DNA of 10,196 nucleotides from Planctomycetota bacterium (GTDB taxonomy: Bacteria > Planctomycetota > Phycisphaerae > Sedimentisphaerales > SG8-4), in the NCBI GenBank assembly GCA_030607345.1, contig JAUWKC010000025.1, forward strand, positions 1 through 10,196, given 5' to 3'. The notes under the pieces were generated by a model, which made no database searches, was not told where the DNA came from, and saw only the letters and a program-made list of their open reading frames with translations. Below, piece after piece: positions 1 to 6,052 of this stretch. Position numbers and translations under genes: made by a program. Each line of letters starts with the position of its first letter. Within the stretch, counting starts at the first letter, position 1.

Positions 1-1222
1 AGAATTCAATACCGTTCCCTGCTATGGCTCCGCTTAACGCATCGAAACTGCCGCCAAACGAGACGTGGAAACCAGGCGCAACAACGAAAGTTCCGGTCTC
101 GTCTCTCAGCCCTTCGAACTGGGCTTCGTTCGGCAGCTCACTAACGCAATGACTCTCAACATTACCGATAAAGTTGATTTGGTTTGTGCCTGAATTGTCT
201 TCGAGGCTGCCGTCGCCGACAATGATTGCGGTAACAGTTGAGCCGCCCGTGAACGTGACCACGTTCGGCGTCTCAATGAAAACAACGCCTTTTAGCGTGA
301 CATGACCCGAAAATGTCGGATTAGTACCGGCAACTATTCGCACGTTTTCAAAGGTTGCATCCGACGTAGTATCTGTTGAAGAATCCACGGTGTTGACGGC
401 ATACTGCTCGAAAATTCCGGGGTCCGGCTCCGGGAATTCTTCCATTGGCACACCAAAAGAAACGTGGTTGTCTATTGCCGCCTGTCCTGTTTCACCACCT
501 ATCGAAGCCTGGCCGCCTTGCAGGTCTACTGTGGCAAGCCCGTTTGCAATATGGACATCGCCGGCTATGTGCGAGTTGCCTATGATTGACAAAGCCAAAT
601 TCGAACCGGGGCTTTCAATATAAACGTCAGACTCGACAGATACATTGACACCTTCCAGCTCAATATTTCCCGCTAACGACAAGGGTCCTTTTGTTGCTAC
701 CCCATAGTCAAAAACGGTATGTGGTCTGGTTCCGAACTGGTAATTGGCCCTGAGTGTTTTCGTCAACGACCCGTAAGTTCCGGTTACGTCGACCTGCAGC
801 ATTTCGGCGCCGACTGGTCCGACTTGTGTGATCTGCACCGAAAAGCTCTGCCCTTTTAGTGAGTCGAGTGTTACGGACGGCACGGTTATAGTTGAACCTG
901 TATAGTCCGTCGTAATGTTTGATATCCCGTTACCGGTCAGGTCGGCCTGAAGTGAATGTGAATTTGCCGAGTTTGCCAGCATCTCGAATACATCGCCATG
1001 GTCTGTTTTTCCGGGTGCCGAAAAGCGGCCCAGCCAGAAGCGCATAATCTCAAGTCCGGATTCGGCCGAGGCCCGTGCCCCGTCGGCTTTGCGCTGGTTC
1101 TCGGCAAGCTGGACGTTCACTCCGGAACTTGAACAAATAGAAACAGCCCAGGCCGAAAGTGTGGCCAGAATTATCATCGCCAGCAAAAGTGCGGCGCCCC
1201 TGCGAATTCTGCGGGAATTCAT
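1..1222 (-). CDS. PilX-like pilus assembly protein, C-terminus beyond window
   Basis: The reading frame is open from the ATG at 1220-1222 to the left edge (407 codons, no stop), so the C-terminus is missing. A G-rich Shine-Dalgarno (seven G then AAGAA) lies just upstream of the ATG. Residues 1-8 are basic (MNSRRIRR), followed by a hydrophobic helix at about 9-29 starting GAALLLAMIIL, then a polar stretch containing AENQRKADGARASAESGLEIM. This matches the N-terminal pattern of the PilX/GspK-like minor pilin family (RGxALxxA...ENQR...A...AE). From about residue 170 the protein is beta-rich and Gly/Thr/Val-rich, like the secreted domain of other PilX-type proteins. No Glu is seen at +5 after the likely Gly9 cleavage site, as in other K/X-type minor pilins. 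By homology it should act at the inner membrane in type IV pilus or type II secretion assembly. It is separated from the porin gene by 242 bp holding its own promoter. Confidence 0.8.
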   Translation of the reverse strand, partial: MNSRRIRRGAALLLAMIILATLSAWAVSICSSSGVNVQLAENQRKADGARASAESGLEIMRFWLGRFSAPGKTDHGDVFEMLANSANSHSLQADLTGNGISNITTDYTGSTITVPSVTLDSLKGQSFSVQITQVGPVGAEMLQVDVTGTYGSLTKTLRANYQFGTRPHTVFDYGVATKGPLSLAGNIELEGVNVSVESDVYIESPGSNLALSIIGNSHIAGDVHIANGLATVDLQGGQASIGGETGQAAIDNHVSFGVPMEEFPEPDPGIFEQYAVNTVDSSTDTTSDATFENVRIVAGTNPTFSGHVTLKGVVFIETPNVVTFTGGSTVTAIIVGDGSLEDNSGTNQINFIGNVESHCVSELPNEAQFEGLRDETGTFVVAPGFHVSFGGSFDALSGAIAGNGIEF

Positions 1223-1297
1223 TTCTTCCCCCCCTTAAATTGTCTGAGTGTATGGACTACGTATGGGCTAATGCCTCCATGTCCTTCACTGTAATTA

Positions 1298-1326
1298 ATT
1301 ATAAGAAATAAATCCTGCCAAAGCAA
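1298..1326 (-). promoter_or_regulatory. Sigma-70-type promoter for the PilX-like gene
   Basis: On the minus strand TTGCTT (1326-1321), a 17-bp spacer and a perfect TATAAT (1303-1298) are present. Transcription would start near 1291, giving a leader of about 70 nt before the ATG at 1222. The leader contains a direct repeat CCATAC-N5-CCATAC (1266-1250, read on the minus strand). Confidence 0.6.
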
Positions 1327-1401
1327 AAAACCGCCCCCGCCTGCAAATGCCCATCAGGCAATCAGCAGCGACCGATAAAATCCTCCGTTGCTGTATTGAT
1401 G

Positions 1402-1418
1402 CGGGGCATTTCGCCCCG
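1402..1418 (-). terminator. Possible terminator hairpin after porin gene
   Basis: A perfect 6-bp GC stem with a 5-nt loop (CGGGGC-N5-GCCCCG) lies 46 bp past the porin stop codon. No U-run follows on the minus strand, so it may be a Rho-assisted stop or only an mRNA 3'-end stabiliser. Confidence 0.3.
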
Positions 1419-1464
1419 ATTGGTTGTCGAACCTTATCAGTATTCGCGCCAGGACCAACCTGAC

Positions 1465-2751
1465 TTAGAAGCTCATCTGCAGCCTGGCGCCTATCACCAC
1501 TGCGTCACCGGCGGTCCCTTCCCCGCCCGGATTCGTCACGTACTGGATACTCGGACTAACGACCAACCGGTCGGTTATCTGGCAACTGTAGTAAAGCTCC
1601 CAGACAGTCTCGTAGTCGTCGGTAAAGCCGGCAGCCTGGTCGCTGAATATTCCCTGGGCGAAACCCACAGCGAGCACATCATCGTCCCGGTCGGGCAAAA
1701 GGCCCTGGTACTGAACGCCCGCGCTCCAGAAATTTGTTACTTCGTTTACGCTCCCGCTTGCCCAGCCATATCGACCAAAAAAACCAAGACCCTGACTGTT
1801 GGCGGGGTCGTTGTTCTCCCTGCACAGTGCTTGGTCGAAAGTGAGGTAGAAGCCGGTATCGTCACGGCGGACCCGGCCATCGGAGAACCGCTGCTTATCC
1901 TGCGGGTCATACCACAAACCGACTCGGTAAGCTCCCTGTAAGGGACCGTTAAGAGAATGAAACTGCGGTGTCAAGCCTGTCTCGATAATATAGAAAAAAT
2001 AATCTTCATTGTGGAAAGTAGTGCTGGAGCCTGTCTCGCGGATGTCGGCCTGGGCATCGGCTGCTGCTGCGGATACATACCACCGCTTTGTCGGCGCATA
2101 ATAAACCGCCACACCAAGCCCGTAGTCCGGAAATGGAATGGTAGGGTTGTTTATCAGGGCGTTGTTGAGAAACTGTGTGTGTTCGTCGTTGGCGTAGCTG
2201 CTGCAGTCGAACGCAACCGGACAACCCCGGTGCTCAAACCCACCGGTAAGGTCCATCTTACCCAGCCGAACGCGAAGCGATTCATTCCGGAACGCGTGCT
2301 CATACCACAACTCGGTGACATCAATCGAACGCCTGGCTCGGGCGTCTCCGTTTACCCCGAAGAAGCTGCCAACCGCCGGGTCATTGATTCCTTCTGTTTT
2401 TGACCATACCCCCTCGGTCAGCATATAGACGCTCCCGCCTTCAATCCCAAGCAGTTTGCCAAGGTCCGCTGAGAGTTCCAGGTCATAGCTGCCTGAGAAA
2501 CGGCCTGCCCGCCGGTGCGTGCTGGTGCCCCCGTGTGCGTTTTGCTGATAAATCTGCGTGACACTGAGAGACAATTGGACACCCCGGTCAAGCAACTCGT
2601 CGTTCGCTTTCTGAAAGAGCTCTGGAAGCGCCTGCCGCGGCGCTGGACTTCCAGCCGCTGCCGCCAGCCTGCCCCCCTCGGAGCCGCCAAATCCCGCGGG
2701 CATCAGTGCCAATGAAGCAATTATTGTTGATAAGAACCTGGGTTTGCACAT
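1465..2751 (-). CDS. Carbohydrate-selective porin, OprB family
   Basis: A 428-residue protein of typical OprB length (about 400-450). It has an N-terminal signal peptide (about 1-33, ending in an Ala-rich region), then features of the OprB family (PF04966): an early amphipathic segment with LTQIYQQN-like sequence and GTSTHRRAGRFSGSYDLEL, a strand block with SVYMLTEGVWS, an LGKMDLTGGFEH turn, a middle FPDYGLGVAVYY segment, and alternating hydrophobic/aromatic strands to a terminal Phe (ARLQMSF), the usual outer-membrane assembly signal. It should form an outer-membrane channel for sugars or other small solutes. The ATG at 2751 is preceded by GAAAGG with an 8-9 nt spacing. It is the last gene of the 5050-1465 gene set, 73 bp after the cupin gene. 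The substrate cannot be told from sequence. Confidence 0.88.
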   Translation of the reverse strand: MCKPRFLSTIIASLALMPAGFGGSEGGRLAAAAGSPAPRQALPELFQKANDELLDRGVQLSLSVTQIYQQNAHGGTSTHRRAGRFSGSYDLELSADLGKLLGIEGGSVYMLTEGVWSKTEGINDPAVGSFFGVNGDARARRSIDVTELWYEHAFRNESLRVRLGKMDLTGGFEHRGCPVAFDCSSYANDEHTQFLNNALINNPTIPFPDYGLGVAVYYAPTKRWYVSAAAADAQADIRETGSSTTFHNEDYFFYIIETGLTPQFHSLNGPLQGAYRVGLWYDPQDKQRFSDGRVRRDDTGFYLTFDQALCRENNDPANSQGLGFFGRYGWASGSVNEVTNFWSAGVQYQGLLPDRDDDVLAVGFAQGIFSDQAAGFTDDYETVWELYYSCQITDRLVVSPSIQYVTNPGGEGTAGDAVVIGARLQMSF

Positions 2752-2824
2752 CTATTTTGCCTTTCTGACGTTGTGGAACAGCACTCTCGGCGCCAAGTAA
2801 ACACACTGTTAGCCCTTACCTGCC

Positions 2825-3268
2825 TCACTGCCTGCGCGCGGAAGTACGTTTAACTGGGGCCACACAATAAATGTAAGCGAGCGGCTTCTGGCCGGTGTTT
2901 TTTACATCATGGAGCGTACGGGGCGGTATGTATGCCACCTGGTTTTCAGTCATTTCGTACAAGCCATCATTGCCGATGATTATTTGGCCACCCCCGGTGA
3001 GGAAAACCAGCATTTCTTCGTGAGCTTCGGTGCTGTGTTGACCGCAGCTCTGGCCAGGCTCCAAACGTACCAAACCCGAACGCATTCCGTTTGTCTGCGT
3101 TTCAGCCGACAACAACTCCTGATATTCGACATCAGCTTTCAAATTGACAATATGAATTTCCTTTTCTGGCAGCATCGCAAAAAACGTTCCCGCTCCTTCA
3201 TTGTCTCGAAGCCATCTGGCCGCAAGCTCGGAAAAATATCGGCCCGGAAATCTGACGATTTTGAACAC
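2825..3268 (-). CDS. Small single-domain cupin protein
   Basis: A protein of up to 147 residues with one cupin barrel. Motif 1 is seen at residues 72-92 (G72, H78, E81, H83, E85, G92) and motif 2 at 115-124 (P115, H120, N124), giving possible metal ligands His78, His83, Glu85 and His120. Small cupins of this kind may be isomerases, dioxygenases or sensors; no substrate can be assigned. The longest start is a GTG at 3268 with no good Shine-Dalgarno. An internal ATG at residue 32 (3175) would remove an arginine-rich lead-in and give a length closer to a minimal cupin (116 residues), so the start is uncertain. The gene lies 42 bp after the pseudopilin and 73 bp before the porin, consistent with one transcript. 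Confidence 0.78.
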   Translation of the reverse strand: MFKIVRFPGRYFSELAARWLRDNEGAGTFFAMLPEKEIHIVNLKADVEYQELLSAETQTNGMRSGLVRLEPGQSCGQHSTEAHEEMLVFLTGGGQIIIGNDGLYEMTENQVAYIPPRTLHDVKNTGQKPLAYIYCVAPVKRTSARRQ

Positions 3269-3310
3269 CTTGTTCGTACATTAACCGCCTCTTGTTTTAG
3301 CCTCCGCGGT

Positions 3311-3970
3311 TTATTCCAAAAACGAACCTACGTGTTGCCCCCTTTTTAGCCGCAAGCGGGTCAGGATGCCGCAGCGTTCCTCCGGAGAGTACCAGAACCA
3401 CTTTGCAACGGGGAAGCCTTGTGTAAGAGGGAAGTTCCCTGTTTCAAGCATCTCCTGGTTAGCGCGGGGGCCCGCACTAAACAGTACCCATGTCACCGGT
3501 GAGTCTATAGGGTCATTGTACATTAGAAGGTTATCAGCCTCAGAGCTTGGAAAGCCCGCGGGGACATAGAGACGCTGTCTGCCAAACGGAGTACCGAGGA
3601 AATCGTACCTGGCACCTACGGCGATGTACTTGTAGGTACGGCCCCTGTTGAACTTGTCCTCAACCTGCGCATAGCGGATTCTACCTATCTGGCCGCCCGG
3701 CAAATAGCTCTCGTCGACCAATTCCTCGGGTAGGGCGTACGCGTGCTCGAGAGCCCAGGGGTTGCAGTCCGCCCGGGTGGGAGGATATCTGTTACTGTTG
3801 TCCAATCCATAAGACTCCAGCGCCATTGCTATGCCGTAGAGCTCGGCGTTGACGGCGACAATCGTAGCCTGCTCCCTTGCCCGGCCCAGCACAGGCATCA
3901 GGATTGCCATCAACAACGAAATGATTCCGACAACAACAAGTAATTCAATTAGCGCAAAAGCTCGTTTCAT
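3311..3970 (-). CDS. Type II secretion/pilin-like pseudopilin (prepilin N-methylation)
   Basis: A 219-residue protein starting MKRAFALIELLVVVGIISLL. The short basic leader, the hydrophobic helix (5-27) and Glu at +5 of the mature protein fit a class III signal cleaved by prepilin peptidase (PilD/GspO type). The residue before the cut is Ala4 rather than the usual Gly. After the helix comes ILMPVLGRAREQA, the usual planctomycete pseudopilin continuation, then a globular domain with a WVLFSAGP motif near residue 172. I chose the ATG at 3970 because a GTG at 4018 would put 16 extra residues in front of the leader and has no Shine-Dalgarno. It begins 54 bp after the dockerin-protein stop, so probably in the same operon. 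It is one of the many short pseudopilins found in planctomycetes; whether it joins a secretion apparatus or is exported as a substrate is not known. Confidence 0.83.
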   Translation of the reverse strand: MKRAFALIELLVVVGIISLLMAILMPVLGRAREQATIVAVNAELYGIAMALESYGLDNSNRYPPTRADCNPWALEHAYALPEELVDESYLPGGQIGRIRYAQVEDKFNRGRTYKYIAVGARYDFLGTPFGRQRLYVPAGFPSSEADNLLMYNDPIDSPVTWVLFSAGPRANQEMLETGNFPLTQGFPVAKWFWYSPEERCGILTRLRLKRGQHVGSFLE

Positions 3971-4024
3971 AAGCGACAGTCCACATTGAGCCAAGACCGC
4001 TAAGCGAAGCCTTGACACTTACGA

Positions 4025-5050
4025 TTATTTAGTCGCTCCACACGCCCCGCTGCCCGGCACACATTTGAGCCAGCTATCGGTCATCCACGCGAAGTCAAAC
4101 ATATCAACTTTACCATCTCTATCGACATCGCCCGGCAGATTGTACCTGCCATAAGCTCTATCGGTGAGTACTTTACCGTTTCCATCGTAATTTAGAACCC
4201 ACATGCGGTAATTGTCTTTTAATCCGCCCTCCTGGTCAAGAATGCCAATCACATCGAAAGGCCCGGTCAGATTGTTCGAACCGGTCCGAATACCCCAGCC
4301 GAGACCTAATTTCAGGGGAAATGTCTTTTGTCCGTCCGTTATCAGCATCTCGGCGTCGGGACCCCAGGAATTCGCATCGATAAAGACAACATTCTTGATT
4401 CGTACCAGGCGGCCCTGATAATACTCGCAGCCGAAATCCCGGTTGGGGTCAAAAATAAAGTCATCGTTAGCGTCTTTAAGCTCGTCGAGAGTGATAAGTT
4501 CCGGTTGTGGCAGTCCCACACCGGGCTCAATGAGTTCAATTGTGAAATCATTCGCCTGGTCCGTATCGTGCCGTTCATTAATGTTTGTCTTGCCCCCGTA
4601 AAACTTGAGCAGACCGGTAACGCGGACCCTGTCACCGGGAGCGAACTCGTAGCCGCTGCAGGGGTCGTGATTTATGCGATAAACCTCCTGCAGCCATTCG
4701 TTGTTGCTGTAGGTGCCGCTGCCGCCTGGGATATTATCATATACCTGACCCATCCAGACGGCGGTGCCGGCATGGTCGTTGGCCTCACCCTGGACGTATA
4801 TCTGCCACATCGCACCTGGCCCGAAATGTGCATCGGCGTTTGGTGTGGCGTCCAGCATGAAATCGGGTCGATTGAGGACTATTCCCTCCACTGTCACCTT
4901 ATTCGAAGTCACCAAATCGGGATGTCTTCCGTAACCATCCTCATACACTTCCTGTATTTGCCGATGGGTGTCACTGAAGCCGTAATCAAGCAAAATAAGG
5001 GGCAGTATCCAGGTTGCGGCGAAGATTCTTATCGTCGTCCGTACCTTCAT
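4025..5050 (-). CDS. Secreted protein with two OB-fold-like domains and a C-terminal dockerin half-module
   Basis: A 341-residue protein. Residues 1-26 are a signal peptide (basic start, hydrophobic 8-22). Residues about 50-175 and 183-290 look like two related beta-barrel units: each opens with a VTVEGIV or LVRIKNVVF strand, has a W/GxxxxxL or LITDG segment, and ends in a GDRVRVTGLL or FDVIGILDQEG strand, as in OB-fold domains of secreted proteins. Residues 306-328 are a single calcium-binding dockerin-type repeat (Asp308, Asp310, Asp312, Asp316, then DFAWMTDSWL), followed by a short tail with Cys330 and Cys337. Canonical cellulosomal dockerins have two repeats; the single C-terminal repeat is common in planctomycete secreted proteins. 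The ATG at 5050 has a TGGAGG Shine-Dalgarno 8-9 nt upstream. The ligand of the OB-like part is unknown. First gene of the 5050-1465 set. Confidence 0.8.
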   Translation of the reverse strand: MKVRTTIRIFAATWILPLILLDYGFSDTHRQIQEVYEDGYGRHPDLVTSNKVTVEGIVLNRPDFMLDATPNADAHFGPGAMWQIYVQGEANDHAGTAVWMGQVYDNIPGGSGTYSNNEWLQEVYRINHDPCSGYEFAPGDRVRVTGLLKFYGGKTNINERHDTDQANDFTIELIEPGVGLPQPELITLDELKDANDDFIFDPNRDFGCEYYQGRLVRIKNVVFIDANSWGPDAEMLITDGQKTFPLKLGLGWGIRTGSNNLTGPFDVIGILDQEGGLKDNYRMWVLNYDGNGKVLTDRAYGRYNLPGDVDRDGKVDMFDFAWMTDSWLKCVPGSGACGATK

Positions 5051-5098
5051 AACCTAAGCCTCCAATAAACCAGCAATTGACAAAATAAACTGCGCATA

Positions 5099-5127
5099 AT
5101 AATATTAAAAAAGTGCTACGAAGTCAA
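5099..5127 (-). promoter_or_regulatory. Near-consensus promoter for the dockerin-protein gene set
   Basis: On the minus strand TTGACT (5127-5122), a 17-bp spacer and TATTAT (5104-5099) are seen. The start would fall near 5092 and give a leader of about 40 nt to the ATG at 5050. It is divergent from nikR. Confidence 0.62.
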
Positions 5128-5140
5128 CGAAAAATTTGTG

Positions 5141-5170
5141 TTTTCCCAAAAAGCTCTTCTTGGGTATGAT
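5141..5170 (+). promoter_or_regulatory. nikR promoter overlapped by a 20-bp imperfect palindrome (candidate operator)
   Basis: TATGAT at 5165-5170 is a plausible -10 element. The -35 region (about 5142-5147, TTTCCC) is weak. Between them lies CCCAAAAAGCTCTTCTTGGG (5145-5164), with 8 of 10 pairs complementary (mismatches at pair 6 and at the centre). A dyad inside the spacer of a repressor gene's own promoter is a typical place for an autoregulatory operator. It does not match the E. coli NikR operator arms, although GTATGA occurs once at 5164-5169. Confidence 0.42.
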
Positions 5171-5231
5171 ATCGAGCGTTTTGATAGGTCGCAAACCGCC
5201 CTTTGAGCGTCGCAGCCGTCAGGAGGAAAAA

Positions 5232-5645
5232 ATGGCATGTATTGAACGTATAGGTATTTCGCTGGATAAAAAGCTGCTCTCGGCGTTTGATAAACTCATC
5301 AGTCGACAGGGCTACCAAAGCCGGTCCGAGGCCGTACGCGACCTCTTGCGCCGCCGGATAAGTCAGGCCCGCCTTGATAATCCTGAATCCAGGGCTGTCG
5401 CCGTAGTTTTGGTGGTTTACGAGCATCATGCGACAAAACTGATGGAGAAACTGACCATCCTGCAGCACTCGCACGTATTGCAGACTATCTCGTCGATGCA
5501 TATACATCTTGATGACCACGATTGTCTTGAGCTGATTGTGCTGCGAGGACGTGTGAGCGAGATTGACAAAATGGCCCAGAAGATAGTCAGCCTCAAGGGC
5601 GTTAAGCTCGGGCGGATTAACCTCGTTGCGGCCCAGACAATCTGA
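5232..5645 (+). CDS. nikR: Nickel-responsive transcriptional regulator NikR
   Basis: A 137-residue protein, the usual NikR length (E. coli 133). Residues 3-45 are a ribbon-helix-helix DNA-binding domain (IERIGISLDKKLLSAFDKLI, then SRSEAVRDLLR), and residues about 53-135 are the ACT-like tetramerisation and metal-binding domain. The high-affinity Ni(II) ligands are conserved with E. coli spacing: His79 (E. coli His76), His90 and His92 (His87, His89) in MHIHLDDHDCLE, and Cys98 (Cys95). When loaded with nickel such proteins bind operator DNA and repress nickel uptake genes. The ATG at 5232 is set by a strong AGGAGG five bases upstream (5221-5226); longer in-frame starts run into the promoter. 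No nickel transporter or nickel enzyme is in the window, so the regulated genes lie elsewhere, unless the divergent dockerin-porin set is one of them. Confidence 0.93.
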   Translation: MACIERIGISLDKKLLSAFDKLISRQGYQSRSEAVRDLLRRRISQARLDNPESRAVAVVLVVYEHHATKLMEKLTILQHSHVLQTISSMHIHLDDHDCLELIVLRGRVSEIDKMAQKIVSLKGVKLGRINLVAAQTI

Positions 5646-5685
5646 CCCGACGTCAGGCAGCGGGCTTATAGTTCAGCTTTGCCGC

Positions 5686-5717
5686 TTGACAAGACCAGCA
5701 GCGCCAGCTTCTAATAT
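5686..5717 (+). promoter_or_regulatory. Promoter for tRNA-Val
   Basis: A perfect TTGACA (5686-5691) is followed by overlapping -10 candidates TCTAAT (5710-5715, spacer 18) and TAATAT (5712-5717, spacer 20). The start would fall at 5722-5724, at or within two bases of the mature tRNA 5' end. Confidence 0.45.
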
Positions 5718-5723
5718 GTATAA

Positions 5724-5797
5724 GGGCGATTAGCTCAGTTGGTTAGAGCGCACGGATCACACCCGTGAGGTCACTGGTTCGAGTCCAGTATCGCCCA
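5724..5797 (+). tRNA. tRNA-Val (anticodon CAC)
   Basis: A full cloverleaf is present in 74 nt. The acceptor stem is GGGCGAT with ATCGCCC, the D stem GCTC/GAGC, the anticodon stem CACGG/CCGTG with loop ATCACAC (anticodon CAC at 34-36, after T33), and the T stem ACTGG/CCAGT with loop TTCGAGT. The discriminator base is A. The 3' CCA is not encoded; a T5 run follows at 5798-5802, so CCA must be added by nucleotidyltransferase. It reads GUG valine codons. Confidence 0.95.
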
Positions 5798-5806
5798 TTT
5801 TTCTAA

Positions 5807-5893
5807 CCCCGGATATGCTCTTATGGACGATTCTGTGACGTCAATTTTGCCGACTTTGCTGTAATCGCGGCCAACTGGCTGGTCGGCAAATAA
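5807..5893 (+). pseudogene. Remnant of a dockerin-type C-terminus
   Basis: Between in-frame stops at 5804-5806 and 5891-5893 the plus strand reads, at its end, CDVNFADFAVIAANWLVGK followed by TAA. This is the second half of a planctomycete dockerin repeat (D-V-N-F-A-D-F-A...NWL), comparable to the intact DFAWMTDSWL of the secreted protein at 4025-5050. The first calcium-loop half has decayed (YGRF where an acidic loop is expected) and no start or upstream domain is present; the tRNA gene lies 10 bases upstream. I read it as the tail of a secreted-protein gene whose body was lost. Confidence 0.6.
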
Positions 5894-5950
5894 CGCCGAT
5901 TCGCCTTGGTGCGGGCACCGGCATCAGGGGTCTAAGTATAGGCGGGCCAC

Positions 5951-5979
5951 TTGCTTTTTCGCCGCCGGTATGTTATGCT
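5951..5979 (+). promoter_or_regulatory. Sigma-70-type promoter for the PurF-like gene
   Basis: TTGCTT (5951-5956), a 17-bp spacer and TATGCT (5974-5979) are seen, with start near 5986 and a leader of about 67 nt. The -35 element is identical to that of the PilX-like gene promoter at 1321-1326. Confidence 0.5.
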
Positions 5980-6052
5980 AATCTCCTCGGCCTTTGGCAG
6001 CCGGGCTCTGGCGCTTACAACAATAACCGTCATACATATCAAGGAGGAAGAC

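Noticed and set aside
1257..1280. Seven-codon leader peptide MEALAHT upstream of the PilX-like gene
   Set aside because: AAGGA is only 1-2 bases from its ATG, and there is no repeated-codon or attenuator pattern, so it is likely chance.
1396..2403. Two long plus-strand open frames (181 and 148 codons) opposite the porin gene
   Set aside because: They are antisense shadows: no Shine-Dalgarno, no family motif, and the minus frame has a signal peptide, OprB features and a terminal Phe.
4328..5068. A 246-codon plus-strand open frame opposite the dockerin-protein gene
   Set aside because: The minus frame has signal peptide, dockerin motif and good Shine-Dalgarno; the plus frame has none of these and would cross the start region of the real gene.
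5164..5185. E. coli-type NikR operator (GTATGA-N16-TCATAC)
   Set aside because: Only the left half GTATGA is present; the expected right arm after 16 bases does not match.
5136..5231. 32-codon N-terminal extension of NikR
   Set aside because: It covers the promoter and palindrome and is not part of NikR; AGGAGG fixes the start at 5232.
5649..5668. CCCG...CGGG hairpin after nikR as a terminator
   Set aside because: The stem is only 4 bp and no T-run follows, too weak to call.
5724..5900. tRNA-Val as an integration site of a mobile element
   Set aside because: No integrase gene and no second copy of the tRNA 3' end is found in the window; only the dockerin remnant hints at a rearrangement.
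5951..6052. 34-codon N-terminal extension of the PurF-like protein
   Set aside because: It begins on the -35 element and has no Shine-Dalgarno; the MSG start at 6053 has a strong one and fits the family.
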